Of a DNA stretch of 64,000 nt, positions 1-9,181 are shown piece by piece. The first letter of the stretch is position 1, and each line of letters opens with the position of its first letter. This stretch comes from Haloferax litoreum (GTDB taxonomy: Archaea > Halobacteriota > Halobacteria > Halobacteriales > Haloferacaceae): NCBI RefSeq assembly GCF_009674605.1, contig NZ_WKJO01000001.1, positions 1,674,001 through 1,738,000 on the forward strand. The letters run 5' to 3'. The translations under genes were made by a program, and so were the position numbers. Under the pieces are notes generated by a model that was given only the letters and a program-made list of their open reading frames with translations, searched no databases and was not told the DNA's origin.

Positions 1-1543
1 TGATTGTCACGGTGTAGCTTCCGCTTCCACTGTAACTGTCGACGAGGACAGTCAGGTCGGTGGACGTATCAGGGTTGTCGATGACAATCTGTTCGGTACT
101 GTCCGTCGACCACGAGCGGTAGTCGTAGTTGTTCGTCGTCGGGCACTGTCCCGACCCTTCATCGACGTACAGGTCGAAGTCGGCGTCCGACGGACCGCTG
201 AGGTCGACGACCACCTGCGACGGTGAACTGTACTCCCACGCGTACGACCAGCAGTCGGAGTCTGACGACGAGGTGAGCGAGTCGTCGACGGTAGACGTCG
301 TCGAAGACCCGCCGGACCCGCCGCCACCGCCGGGTTGGGTTTCGACGGCGTTGGCCGCGTCGACGCGGCCCGCACCCTGTTCGGTGTCTTTGAGACCGAT
401 GTCGACTGCGGTGTTCTTCAAGTGACTCCGCAGGTCGGCCGGAGACATATCGTACTGGGCGAGGGCGAGACCGGCGACGCCCGAGACGACGGGTGTCGCC
501 ATCGAAGTGCCCGATATCTCCTTGTACTCGGTGCTGGTCGTCCAACACGAGAGGACGTTCGTCCCCGGTGCCGCAAGGTCGATTTCTGGCCCGTAGTTGG
601 AGTAGTTCGCCAGTGACCCGTCGGGGTCGAGAGCGGAGATAGCCACACACTCGCTGTACGCTGCGGGGTACGAGACGTTTCGTCGGCCGTCGTTTCCGGC
701 GGCGGCGACGACGAGCGACCCCTGCTGGGTCGCGTACGAGACGGCGTTCTTCATCGTCGACGTGTAGCCACCACCACCGAGTGAGAGGTTGATGACGTCT
801 GCACCGTTGTCTGCTGCCCACTCGATTGCGTCTGCGATGTCGCTCGTCGAACCGCTTCCCGATTCGGAGAGTGCGCGGCCGGAGAGGAGCGAAGAATTAC
901 TGATGCCACCGATTCCTTCGTCGTTGTCGGTTGTCCCGGCGGCGATACCTGCAACGTGGGTTCCGTGATACTCGTCTGCGAGTACGTCCGGATACGGGTC
1001 GTCGTCCGTATCGACGAAGTCGTACCCTTTGTCCGTGCCGAACTGCGCAGAGAGGTCGGGGTGGTCGTACTTGACGCCCTGGTCGACCACGGCGATTGTC
1101 ACGTTGGAACTCCCGAGTGTGGTGTCCCACGCGACGTCGGCGTTGACCTGTTGGGGTGCGTACTGACTTCCGTACTGTGGGTCGTTCGTCGTGTAGAGCG
1201 CTTCGTGGGTTGCGTTGCGCTCGGCGTACTTCACGTGTTTCCGACTCGTGATAGCCGAGATGAAGTTCTCGGACGCCTCGTCGGACGCTTCATCGGGGAA
1301 TTCGACCGCGACGTACCCGAGGGTCTTGTTCTCGTGAACGACTCGTGCCTTACCGGGGAGGTGCTCTTCGACTACTCGACGCGGACTGCCTGCGGCCTTC
1401 GAGACACCGACGAGAACTTCGTTCTCTTTGGGTCCCGGAGACCGACCGGGGGTTGCGGTTGTCACACCCGCCATGCCGGTGAGCCCCGCCGCAGCGGAGA
1501 GCTTCAAGAATGCCCGTCTGTTGAACGTTGGGTTGCCTGTCAT
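1..1543 (-). CDS. Halolysin-like secreted subtilase (S8 family), C-terminus cut by window edge
   Basis: Extracellular serine endoprotease of the halolysin type. At least 514 codons are present and the C-terminal end lies outside the window. The N-terminus carries a Tat signal (NRRAFLK, residues 8-14, followed by an Ala/Gly-rich hydrophobic stretch), so the protein should be exported folded. An inhibitor-like propeptide covers roughly residues 40-115. The catalytic triad is visible: Asp154 (VVDQG), His193 (YHGTHVAG) and Ser347 (SGTSMATP), with oxyanion Asn284 (AAGND). A Gly/Ser linker at about 408-418 leads to a PPC-like C-terminal beta domain rich in Asp, Ser and Tyr, as in known halolysins. 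Start chosen at the ATG directly before the Tat signal. The gene is divergent from the NYN gene, across about 220 bp of AT-richer promoter sequence. Confidence 0.93.
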   Translation of the reverse strand, partial: MTGNPTFNRRAFLKLSAAAGLTGMAGVTTATPGRSPGPKENEVLVGVSKAAGSPRRVVEEHLPGKARVVHENKTLGYVAVEFPDEASDEASENFISAITSRKHVKYAERNATHEALYTTNDPQYGSQYAPQQVNADVAWDTTLGSSNVTIAVVDQGVKYDHPDLSAQFGTDKGYDFVDTDDDPYPDVLADEYHGTHVAGIAAGTTDNDEGIGGISNSSLLSGRALSESGSGSTSDIADAIEWAADNGADVINLSLGGGGYTSTMKNAVSYATQQGSLVVAAAGNDGRRNVSYPAAYSECVAISALDPDGSLANYSNYGPEIDLAAPGTNVLSCWTTSTEYKEISGTSMATPVVSGVAGLALAQYDMSPADLRSHLKNTAVDIGLKDTEQGAGRVDAANAVETQPGGGGGSGGSSTTSTVDDSLTSSSDSDCWSYAWEYSSPSQVVVDLSGPSDADFDLYVDEGSGQCPTTNNYDYRSWSTDSTEQIVIDNPDTSTDLTVLVDSYSGSGSYTVTI

Positions 1544-1725
1544 AGGCACACACATCTCAGATGGATGTAATAATATGTGTTATGTTGACTGAAATCTATA
1601 TTTCACCATAGTTTTCAGACGTATTTCATAGTTTGGTGCAAAAACCGGACAATTATCTAAGAACTGGTCGCAAAACGATACCCCTGGTTCCCCGAGACGG
1701 CGGGAGAAACACGGGGGACGAGCCT

Positions 1726-1738
1726 CGAAATTTATAAA
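1726..1738 (+). promoter_or_regulatory. BRE/TATA promoter of the NYN gene
   Basis: CGAAATTTATAAA matches the haloarchaeal BRE plus TATA pattern. It lies 24-36 bases before the ATG at 1762, which places transcription initiation at or next to the start codon. This implies a leaderless mRNA and argues against the GTG at 1750 as start. Confidence 0.7.
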
Positions 1739-1761
1739 CACGAAACGGGGTGAGGGGATGT

Positions 1762-2241
1762 ATGGACCTCTTGCGGCGGTTGTTCGCTTCCGGCGCCTCC
1801 CCGTCGGGGCGAGTCGCCCTCTTCGTCGACGGACCGAACGTCCTTCGCGACGAGTTCGACGTGGACCTCGACGACATCCGTGAGGCGGCGCGGGCCCTCG
1901 GCGGACAGTTGAGTGCGACTCGACTCTATCTCGACGAACACGCGACTCCCGGACTGATTCAGGCGGCCGAAGCGCGCGGGTTCGAAGTCATCGTCACCAG
2001 CGGCGACGTGGACGTCAAACTCGCCGTCGACATGACTCGATTCGCAGTCGAAGGCCGGGCAGAGGTCATCGCCATCGCCTCACGAGACACCGACTTCAAG
2101 CCCGCACTCGAGACGGCGAACGAGTACGGACTCCGAACCGTCGCCATCGCCCCCGGCAGTTACGGCCGGTCCGACGCCCTCCAGAACGCGGCGACCTACG
2201 CCGTCACGCTCGACGAACTGGCGGGCCCCCGTAGCGACTAA
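1762..2241 (+). CDS. NYN-domain (PIN-like) putative RNase, TIGR00288-like
   Basis: A 159-residue protein of the archaeal NYN family, whose members have a PIN-like nuclease fold and are thought to act on RNA. Acidic motifs typical of the active site are present: FVDGPNVLRDEFDVD near the N-terminus, SGDVDVKLAVDMT in the middle and ASRDTDFKPAL towards the end. The last is the conserved (S/G)xDxDF element. No membrane segments or extra domains. The start is set by the TATA box 24-36 bases upstream. The RNA substrate is not known from the sequence. Confidence 0.85.
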   Translation: MDLLRRLFASGASPSGRVALFVDGPNVLRDEFDVDLDDIREAARALGGQLSATRLYLDEHATPGLIQAAEARGFEVIVTSGDVDVKLAVDMTRFAVEGRAEVIAIASRDTDFKPALETANEYGLRTVAIAPGSYGRSDALQNAATYAVTLDELAGPRSD

Positions 2242-2354
2242 CCACTTCGCGGGGCTGAACACGCGTCTCGCACCGTCGACTGCTCGCCGCTCGAACACGT
2301 CCACGGCGCGTCCCGAACGGTTCGCTTTTTTCCCGGCCGGCCGACCACTCGACC

Positions 2355-3203
2355 ATGCAGGAGTTCGACACGCCGGTGCTGGACAACCACCTCCACCTCG
2401 ACCCGGACCACGGGCGCGGTGTCGAGGCGGTCGAGGACTTCGCCCGAAGCGGCGGGACGCACCTCCTCGTCGTGAACAAACCGTCGTGGCTCTTGGGCCA
2501 CGAAGTCGAGACGGGCGCGGACTTTCGCCCCGTCTTCGAGACGACCATCGAGGTGGTGCGCGAGGCGTCCGAGATTCTCGACGGCCGAGCGTGGCCCGTC
2601 CTCGGCGTCCACCCGGGACTCGTCTCGAAACTCGTCGACGACAGAGGATACGACCCGGAGGACGCCCGCGACCTGATGTGCGCCGGACTCGACACTGCCG
2701 CCGAGTTCGTCCGCGCGGGCGGCGCACTCGCCCTGAAGTCAGGGCGACCCCACTACGACGTGACCGACGCCGTCTGGGACGCCTCGAACGAGGTACTCAA
2801 GCACGGACTGGACCTCGCCGCCGACTGTGACTGTGCACTCCAACTCCACACAGAGTCGACGACAGACCTCTCGGACGTGGCGTCGTGGGCCGACGAACGC
2901 GGGGTCCCGCGTGAGCGTGTCGTCAAGCATTACGCGCAAGGTCACCTCGTCGGCGGGACGCCGAGCGTGATGAGCGACAGGGACCGCCTCGAAGTGGCCG
3001 TCGAGCGAGGCGACCCGTTCCTCATGGAGACCGACTTCATCGACGACCCCGACCGCCCCGGCGCGGTGATGGGTCCGAAGACGGTTCCTCGCCGAGTGGA
3101 CTGGATGCTCGACGAAGGGTACGACGCCGCGGTTCGGAACGCGCACGTCGAGACGCCCGAACTCGTCTACGACATCGACACCGAGGCGACGCTCGACAGG
3201 TAA
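2355..3203 (+). CDS. TatD-related metal-dependent hydrolase
   Basis: A 282-residue amidohydrolase-superfamily protein of the archaeal TatD-like group. The N-terminal metal motif HxH is seen at His12/His14 (LDNHLHLD). Further likely ligands are the His of VLGVHPG, the His residues of LQLHTES and VVKHYAQG, and the Asp of METDFID. The order is that of a TIM-barrel metallohydrolase with two metal ions. True TatD proteins are 3'-5' exonucleases; whether this archaeal branch acts on nucleic acids is inference. It stands alone, about 110 bp after the NYN gene. Confidence 0.85.
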   Translation: MQEFDTPVLDNHLHLDPDHGRGVEAVEDFARSGGTHLLVVNKPSWLLGHEVETGADFRPVFETTIEVVREASEILDGRAWPVLGVHPGLVSKLVDDRGYDPEDARDLMCAGLDTAAEFVRAGGALALKSGRPHYDVTDAVWDASNEVLKHGLDLAADCDCALQLHTESTTDLSDVASWADERGVPRERVVKHYAQGHLVGGTPSVMSDRDRLEVAVERGDPFLMETDFIDDPDRPGAVMGPKTVPRRVDWMLDEGYDAAVRNAHVETPELVYDIDTEATLDR

Positions 3204-3328
3204 TCGACGCGACCGGCCTGCACCACGGCGACACGGTGACGTCCGTGCTGTCCTCCGGCACGCCCCGGGGTCGCATGCAGTACATCCGATAAGAAAGGCA
3301 TTTGAGTCCGGCACGGGAGGATGTAGGT

Positions 3329-3922
3329 ATGACCGAGGCCGAGGAACGATACTACTCCCCGGAACGCTGGCAGAACTGGTTGACACGCGTCGAAGAAGAG
3401 GACCTGGACCTCGAAAGCGAAGAGACCGGGCGCCTCCTGATGAACATCCAGAACGACGCGGCAATCGCAATCGCGAAGATTCTGGCCGCGTACGACGACG
3501 GCACGCTCGACCAAGAAGAGGCACTCGACGAACTCGCCACCGTCCACGACATCGTCATGGCGGAAGCCGAGTTCGAATCCGAGAACGAAGAAGGCGAGAT
3601 TCTCATCGGCAGCGTCCAGACGAGTCTCACCTGTGCCTTCTTCACGGCTGAAGAGTACCTCGTCGCGGGTCCTGCCGACCTCGAAGACGACCTGGAGGCG
3701 TACGTTCTCGCCGCCGCGGACGCCGAGAAGGCAGACGACCTCGACGCCGCACTGGGTTACATCGTGCAGATGGGGACGAACGTCGTCGCCGGCGAGGAAC
3801 TCGACATCACCGTCCTCGACGACATCGAGTTCGGCCTCGTCACGGAGTGGGTCGACGGTATCGAGAGTCTCCAGAGCGGTCTCTCGGAACCCGAAGTCGT
3901 CGAAGAAGAAGAAGAAAACTAG
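3329..3922 (+). CDS. DUF2150 family haloarchaeal protein
   Basis: A 197-residue very acidic soluble protein with the N-terminal signature of DUF2150 (YYSPERWQNWLTRVEEEDLD, then LLMNIQNDAAIAIAKIL). Predicted mostly helical, ending in a run of six Glu and an Asn. No catalytic motif is recognisable and the function is unknown. An ATG at 3329 preceded by GGGAGG (3315-3320) is the best start. A T-rich run at about 3958-3966 after the stop probably terminates its transcript. Confidence 0.8.
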   Translation: MTEAEERYYSPERWQNWLTRVEEEDLDLESEETGRLLMNIQNDAAIAIAKILAAYDDGTLDQEEALDELATVHDIVMAEAEFESENEEGEILIGSVQTSLTCAFFTAEEYLVAGPADLEDDLEAYVLAAADAEKADDLDAALGYIVQMGTNVVAGEELDITVLDDIEFGLVTEWVDGIESLQSGLSEPEVVEEEEEN

Positions 3923-3988
3923 ACTCGGCCGTCTCATGTTTACGTAACTGTAGGAGTCTTTTTCCCCTTTCAGTTACCTTCGGATTAT

Positions 3989-6136
3989 ATGACCTTCCGG
4001 GGGGACGAGCGCGCAGTCACTGTCCAAGTCGGAGCAGTGCTGCTGTTCGGAATCATCGTCATCTCGATGTCGATGTACCAGGCGTCCGTCGTCCCGAACC
4101 AGAACGAGCAAGTCGAGTTCCAACACAATCAAGACGTTCACGACGACTTCGTCTCGCTCCGTGGCACCCTCATCGAGAGCGCGGCCGAGTCAACGACCCG
4201 CCCAGCAACTGTCACACTCGGCACGCGCTATCCGAGTCGGGCGCTGTTCGTCAATCCAGGACCTGTCACAGGGACACTCGAAACACGCACACTTGGCATC
4301 GTCGCCATCTCGAACGTCAGTACGAGTGAAGACGAGACAGACGACTACGTGACCGACGACGCCCTCTCGTTCACGACGAACTCGGTAGAGTACCGGCCGA
4401 GTTACAACGTACTCCAGAACTCGCCGTCAACGGTCTACGAGAACACTGTTGCGTACAATCGATTCGAGAACGGGTACAACGGGACGCTCACTGAGCAGAC
4501 GCTGGTCGACGGCCGGTCGATATCGCTGGTTCTCGTCTCCGGAAACTACTCCGAAAACGGTGTCGGGACCGCGACGTTCGACGCACGGGCGGTGAGTCCA
4601 GCGCTGCGGACGGTGTCGGTTACCAACAACTCTTCCGATCGAAACGTGACGATTACCGTGCCGACGAAACTCTCGACGGCCGACTGGGAGTCGATTCTGG
4701 ACGAATCTGGGGAATTAGACGGGTCGGGTGACGACTCGAACGACGCCTACGTCCACGATGTTCGCAACGGAACTGGCGATAGCGTCGTCCTGGTCATGGA
4801 ACGCGGTGAGACCTACAATCTCCAGATTGGGAATGTTGGGGTCGGGTCAGGTGGCAACACCCCGTCGGCACACTATCTTACGGTCGTGGATTCGAGTAGT
4901 TCGTCGGTGACGTTCGAGGTCCGAGACCAATACAACAATCCGGTTAGTGGTGCGACACTGAACGCGACGGTGCTCCCTGCAACGACGCTCTCGGCACAGG
5001 GAGAGACGGGGTCCGCACTCACTGGGCTTCGAACAGACGCTCGGGGGCAGATACCCGTCTCGCTCGACTCACCGACAGCAGGGACGTACACAGTGCAAGC
5101 GAGCATCGACCGCAACCCTGCGACTGACCCCTTCGATGCGTCTCGCCGTCAGGAAGCGAACGCCGACGTCGTCGTTAACAGTGCTGGCACTGGCCCGGGT
5201 ACTGGAACGTCTGGACCATATGACGTGACGTGGGACGGGGGCGCGATGGATGCGGCCGGCGGGAGTGCGGTCGATTACTACAGTGCGAACGACACGGTCG
5301 TCGTCGACAGCAGTAGCATCTCACAGGTCGACGGGGTCGTCGACGTGGTGGACAGCGACAGTGGTGACCAGGTCGCGAACGTGAGTGTCGACTTCGCGAC
5401 GAACGATTCGTCGGTGTTGACAAGTGGATTAGATACGGATGTGACCGATGGGAGCGGTGTCGCGACCACGACAATTTCGGTCGTAGACGGCGTTGCGACA
5501 GCGTACGCAACGGCAGGTGGGTCGTTTGATACCCTCCACGTCAAAGTTGTCTCGGCGACTGGAGGCGGCGGTGGCGGGGGGTCCGGAGATGCATGGCAAG
5601 ATACCAACGAAAACGGTGTCCAAGACGCAGGCGAAGCAGTCGACATCAGTGACGGCCAGTTCGACAACTCAAGCGTGGACCTGTACGTCGAACAGGACGC
5701 GAGCGACGTGACGGCAGACACCATCAACCTAAACGCGAAGAACATCATCTTAGAACCGAACTTCACCGCCCAATCGAGTGGGAACGGGGACAAGATAGTG
5801 ATAACCGCGGCTGATTCGGTCGTCATCGACGGTGCAACCCTCGAAACGTCCGGATCGAACGCGGACGTGTCGATTACCGCCGGTGGGAGTATCTCGGCAA
5901 TCGGAACCACGGTTCGGACGCAGAACCAGGGTGACATCTCGGTAGATGCCGGCGGAAATATCACTGCCAGCCAGTCGACGCTTGACGCGAGTAATAAAGG
6001 CGAAATTACGCTGGACGCCGGTGGTAACATCGTCATCCGGAACGCGGTGGTCTCTGGCGACGACGGGGTCACGTACACGGCCGGTGGGACGGTCGATGAT
6101 TCCGGAACCGACTATTCCGGTGGGCAATCACCGTAG
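3989..6136 (+). CDS. Large surface protein with pilin-type signal, Ig-like domain, Ca-binding-like loop and beta-helix-like tail
   Basis: A 715-residue secreted protein. The N-terminus (GDERAVTVQVGAVLLFG) resembles a class III archaeal pilin signal, with a probable cleavage after the Ala before VTVQVG and then a hydrophobic segment. The next 280 residues are Thr/Ser/Asn-rich with many N-glycosylation sequons. An Ig-like (Big_1-type) region covers about 300-400. A Gly-rich linker at about 525-533 leads to DTNENGVQDAGE (538-549), a dockerin/SdrD-like calcium loop. Residues about 575-700 are short repeats with the period of a right-handed beta helix (VSITAGGSISAIGTT, ISVDAGGNITASQST, ITLDAGGNIVIRNAV), like filamentous adhesins. 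Likely anchored by the pilin-like helix and involved in adhesion; the function is inferred. Confidence 0.75.
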   Translation: MTFRGDERAVTVQVGAVLLFGIIVISMSMYQASVVPNQNEQVEFQHNQDVHDDFVSLRGTLIESAAESTTRPATVTLGTRYPSRALFVNPGPVTGTLETRTLGIVAISNVSTSEDETDDYVTDDALSFTTNSVEYRPSYNVLQNSPSTVYENTVAYNRFENGYNGTLTEQTLVDGRSISLVLVSGNYSENGVGTATFDARAVSPALRTVSVTNNSSDRNVTITVPTKLSTADWESILDESGELDGSGDDSNDAYVHDVRNGTGDSVVLVMERGETYNLQIGNVGVGSGGNTPSAHYLTVVDSSSSSVTFEVRDQYNNPVSGATLNATVLPATTLSAQGETGSALTGLRTDARGQIPVSLDSPTAGTYTVQASIDRNPATDPFDASRRQEANADVVVNSAGTGPGTGTSGPYDVTWDGGAMDAAGGSAVDYYSANDTVVVDSSSISQVDGVVDVVDSDSGDQVANVSVDFATNDSSVLTSGLDTDVTDGSGVATTTISVVDGVATAYATAGGSFDTLHVKVVSATGGGGGGGSGDAWQDTNENGVQDAGEAVDISDGQFDNSSVDLYVEQDASDVTADTINLNAKNIILEPNFTAQSSGNGDKIVITAADSVVIDGATLETSGSNADVSITAGGSISAIGTTVRTQNQGDISVDAGGNITASQSTLDASNKGEITLDAGGNIVIRNAVVSGDDGVTYTAGGTVDDSGTDYSGGQSP

Positions 6137-6230
6137 GTTTCGACCTCATAGAGCAAGAGGCCTGAGTATTCGACGAACGACGTAACTCCCTATCGACAAA
6201 ACCATATGCCCCCACTCTGAAGAATCATCC

Positions 6231-7568
6231 ATGACTTCCGTCGGCATCGACGCCATCGAGATTCGGACGGGTAAACTGGTTTTAGACCTCCCCAACACCT
6301 TCGCGCCGGTGAAGGGCGAAGACCCAGAGAAGTACACCAAGGGCCTCGGCCTCTATACGTCGTCGTTCCCCGACGTGTACGAGGACATCGTCACGATGGG
6401 AGCGAACGCCGCCAAGGCGCTGATGGAGCGAAAGGGTCTCACCCCTGAGGATATCGGCCGCATCGACGTGGCGACCGAATCCGCGTTCGACAACTCCAAG
6501 CCGGTGTCGACGTACATCTCGGGCTGCCTCGAACAGGTGTTCGAGGGCGACTTCCGCCACGCGAACAAGGGCGAGCGCAAGTTCGCGTGTATCGCGGGGA
6601 CCCAGAGCCTCGACGACGCGTACAACTGGATTAAGGCCGGACGCAACCGTGGCCGTGCAGCACTCGTCATCGCAACCGACACCGCACTCTACGAACGTGG
6701 TGACCCCGGCGAGGCGACGCAGGGTGCCGGTGCCGTCGCGATGCTCATCGACGAAGACCCTGACCTCGTCGAACTCTCGACGGAGCAGGGCTACGGCAGC
6801 ATGGACGAGACGGACTTCCTCAAACCGAACCAGCAGTTCCCGTCCGTCGACGGCAAGCGCTCCATGCAGGTTTACCTCGCACGCATGCGCGAGGCCCTCG
6901 AAGATTACGAGAGCGTCGCGGGTCGAACCCACCCCGACGACTTCGAGTACATCCCGTTCCACACGCCGTTCCCCGGCATGGTCCGAAAGGCCGCGCTCCT
7001 CGGGTTCCGTCACATGAGCCGTGGGACGGAAATCGAAGACGACCTCGCCAGCGAAATCGGTCGTCAGCCACGTGAGGACGACTTCGAGACGTGGGACGAC
7101 TACGAAGAGGCCATCCGCGCCTACATGGACGACCTGAAGACGACCGAACAGTACCGCGACTGGTACACCCGCGTCATCGAACCGACGCTCGACATCTCTA
7201 GCCGCGTCGGTAACTGGTACACTGGGTCCGTCCACATCGCGCGTCTGTCGGCGCTGAAGGCGGCCGCCGAAGAAGGCAAGGAGATGACCGGCAAGAAGCT
7301 CCTCGTCGGTTCCTACGGCTCTGGCGCACAGGCCGAGATTCACGCCGAGACGGTTCAGGAGACGTGGCTCGACGAAATCGAGGCAGTCGACGTCGACTCC
7401 CAACTCGCAGAGCGAACCGAGATTTCGTTCGACGACTACGAACTCATCCACGACGTGCACAACCACGAGAAGGAAATCGAAGTCGAGGAGTTCACCCAAC
7501 CCGAAGGCGAGTTCGTCTTCACTGGCTGGGGTCGCATGAACGAGCGTCGCTACGAGTACGTGGAGTAA
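6231..7568 (+). CDS. hmgB: Hydroxymethylglutaryl-CoA synthase
   Basis: A 445-residue HMG-CoA synthase condensing acetyl-CoA and acetoacetyl-CoA to HMG-CoA, the second step of the mevalonate pathway that supplies isoprenoids for archaeal ether lipids and carotenoids. Catalytic residues are evident: Glu83 (ATESAFDNSK), Cys120 (RKFACIAGT, acetylated nucleophile) and His244 (IPFHTPFPGM). The length and sequence resemble the eukaryotic/bacterial type found in haloarchaea rather than the shorter common archaeal type. A CATATG element at 6203-6208 sits where a TATA box would give a leaderless transcript from the ATG at 6231. Confidence 0.96.
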   Translation: MTSVGIDAIEIRTGKLVLDLPNTFAPVKGEDPEKYTKGLGLYTSSFPDVYEDIVTMGANAAKALMERKGLTPEDIGRIDVATESAFDNSKPVSTYISGCLEQVFEGDFRHANKGERKFACIAGTQSLDDAYNWIKAGRNRGRAALVIATDTALYERGDPGEATQGAGAVAMLIDEDPDLVELSTEQGYGSMDETDFLKPNQQFPSVDGKRSMQVYLARMREALEDYESVAGRTHPDDFEYIPFHTPFPGMVRKAALLGFRHMSRGTEIEDDLASEIGRQPREDDFETWDDYEEAIRAYMDDLKTTEQYRDWYTRVIEPTLDISSRVGNWYTGSVHIARLSALKAAAEEGKEMTGKKLLVGSYGSGAQAEIHAETVQETWLDEIEAVDVDSQLAERTEISFDDYELIHDVHNHEKEIEVEEFTQPEGEFVFTGWGRMNERRYEYVE

Positions 7569-7856
7569 CGCGACCCGCCGCGTTCACACGACAACCGGGT
7601 CTCTGAGGCCGCAACCGAGCGACCACTTCTCTCTTCTTGACCACAATCGCGGTCAGTACGTTCTTCGTGGTGACCTCCTCGCGTCAGTGTGGATGAGCGA
7701 ACGTGGCCCCGCCTGCGAGGTGTCCTCGCGTTGGTGCGACGATGGTCGTCAGTCGCCGACGTCGTATCTCTCGACGAGGCCACCGACTGCTTCGACGTGG
7801 ATTTGCTCCGACTCGGCGTCGGTGAGTTATCCTGTGGTGAAATACTGAACTCGGCT

Positions 7857-8168
7857 TCAGAACGACCGAACTTCGTCGGGAAGTGCCGTCCACGACTCCG
7901 CCGGGTCGCCTCCGCGGTCGTCGTAGAACTTTCGCCCGATGTAATCGTCGCTGAGGTTCCCGATAATCGTCGTGTACAGGTCGTTCGCGGAGTCGAACGT
8001 CGCCGTCCCGAGCGGTGTGAGAATCGTCTCGATAGTCTCAGAATCCTCGACATCCGGCGCGTCGACTTCGACGTCACCGATTCGTTCGACGACGCCGTCG
8101 ATATCGACCGGGTACGCCAGTTCGTCGTCGAGGTAGGCTGAGAGTTCTTGGAACTCCATACCGGTCAT
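7857..8168 (-). CDS. DUF5789 family small haloarchaeal protein
   Basis: A 103-residue acidic protein. The middle and end match the DUF5789 pattern (RIGDVEVDAPDVEDSETIETIL, then a TPLGTATFDSANDLYTTIIG region and YDDRGGDP). Function unknown. The start is taken at ATG 8168 (MTGMEFQEL); ATG 8159 is equally possible, while an upstream GTG at 8216 adds a basic stretch that does not fit the family. The 288 bp to HMG-CoA synthase hold only the possible remnant at 7749-7826. Confidence 0.75.
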   Translation of the reverse strand: MTGMEFQELSAYLDDELAYPVDIDGVVERIGDVEVDAPDVEDSETIETILTPLGTATFDSANDLYTTIIGNLSDDYIGRKFYDDRGGDPAESWTALPDEVRSF

Positions 8169-8260
8169 ACCACGCGAGCGCCTTTCGGCTTTTTTCGCAC
8201 TCTCGAAGATACTCACGAGAACCGGGCAAAGTCGAGAGAACCGCAGCGGTCGGAGCGACG

Positions 8261-8968
8261 TTACGGGAGTTTCCGCAGGTCTTCGAGCATCTCTTCTAAG
8301 TCGCGGTTCGTCACCGCGAGGCCGAATCCGTCGATAGTCGCGAGCGACGGGGCGTGTTCCCAGAGTTCGTCTTCAGTGAGTCCGTGGAGGACGACAGCGT
8401 TCGGCGTCGGCGTGACGACGCGCATCGCGACCAGTGGGGACTCGCCACGAGTGACGCCGGTGAAGACGAGTGCGCGACTCGTGGACTGGCCGTAGAGTCG
8501 GTAGAACTCTTCCGATGAGAGGCGCGTGATGGCCTGAATACTGTTGATGACGGTGTGACCGCTGATTCGGTCCTGGTCGCCGTCGACGATTTTGGTCGCC
8601 CCGATGGCGTCGTAGAACGTGTCCAGCGGGATAGAAGTCGGGTACTCGCGGAGGTCCTGGACGATGTCGCTTTCGAACCCTGCGGAGAGGACGCGCGCGT
8701 ACTGTCGGATGCGACTGCCGCCTCGCGCCTCGTCGATGTCGAGCAGTGCTTCGACCATCCGACGGATGACGCCGATGCCGGGACTCTCGCGGCGGCCACT
8801 CTCGTAGTCCGAGACGACCGACGACGAGACGTCGAGTTGCTCGGCGAGGGCAGTCTGTGAGATGTCGAAGTCGGTACGCCACTTTCTGAGCGTCGCACCG
8901 GGGTCGTCAGAGAGGGTTATCTCTCCCGCGATTCGGCGGGCGAGGTCGTCGCGTGGGGCCGCGGTCAT
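8261..8968 (-). CDS. HTH transcriptional regulator (COG1709-like)
   Basis: A 235-residue cytoplasmic DNA-binding protein. An XRE-type helix-turn-helix occupies about residues 25-85 (WRTDFDISQTALAEQLDVSS, then SDYESGRRESPGIGVIRR). It is followed by a C-terminal domain (SIPLDTFYDAIGATKIVDGD ... ALVFTGVTRGESPLVAMRVV) conserved in COG1709 archaeal regulators. The start ATG at 8968 is preceded by GGAGGTG, which fixes it over the longer frame beginning at 9025. The ligand and targets are unknown; the nearby HMG-CoA synthase gene makes a lipid-related role a guess only. Confidence 0.85.
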   Translation of the reverse strand: MTAAPRDDLARRIAGEITLSDDPGATLRKWRTDFDISQTALAEQLDVSSSVVSDYESGRRESPGIGVIRRMVEALLDIDEARGGSRIRQYARVLSAGFESDIVQDLREYPTSIPLDTFYDAIGATKIVDGDQDRISGHTVINSIQAITRLSSEEFYRLYGQSTSRALVFTGVTRGESPLVAMRVVTPTPNAVVLHGLTEDELWEHAPSLATIDGFGLAVTNRDLEEMLEDLRKLP

Positions 8969-9181
8969 CGGCCGCACCTCCATACGACGGGCGGGTAAGA
9001 CATGGGGTAACGTGCGGGAGTCCACCGCAAAAGAGTGTCGAAAGTGGTAGTCGTCGCCTGACGAACTCGCTGAGGATAGAAGTGGAGGACTCTGTGGAGA
9101 TACTCAGAATTTGACAGGTGTGGCGTGACACAGACAGAGGGTGTACGTAGCAGATGTACTCGCGAGAAAGAACGTGTTGCC

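Noticed and set aside
159-821. Minus-strand frame of 220 codons within the halolysin gene
   Set aside because: Arg-rich, non-acidic composition; it is an alternative frame of the protease, whose own frame is open to the window edge with all catalytic motifs.
1741-1762. GTG 1750 start with GGTGAGG as ribosome binding site for the NYN gene
   Set aside because: TTTATAAA 24-31 bases before ATG 1762 indicates a leaderless transcript beginning at about the ATG, so the GGTGAGG would lie outside the mRNA.
7550-8077. Minus-strand frame of 175 codons
   Set aside because: Ser/Arg-rich shadow overlapping the DUF5789 gene in another frame; no family features.
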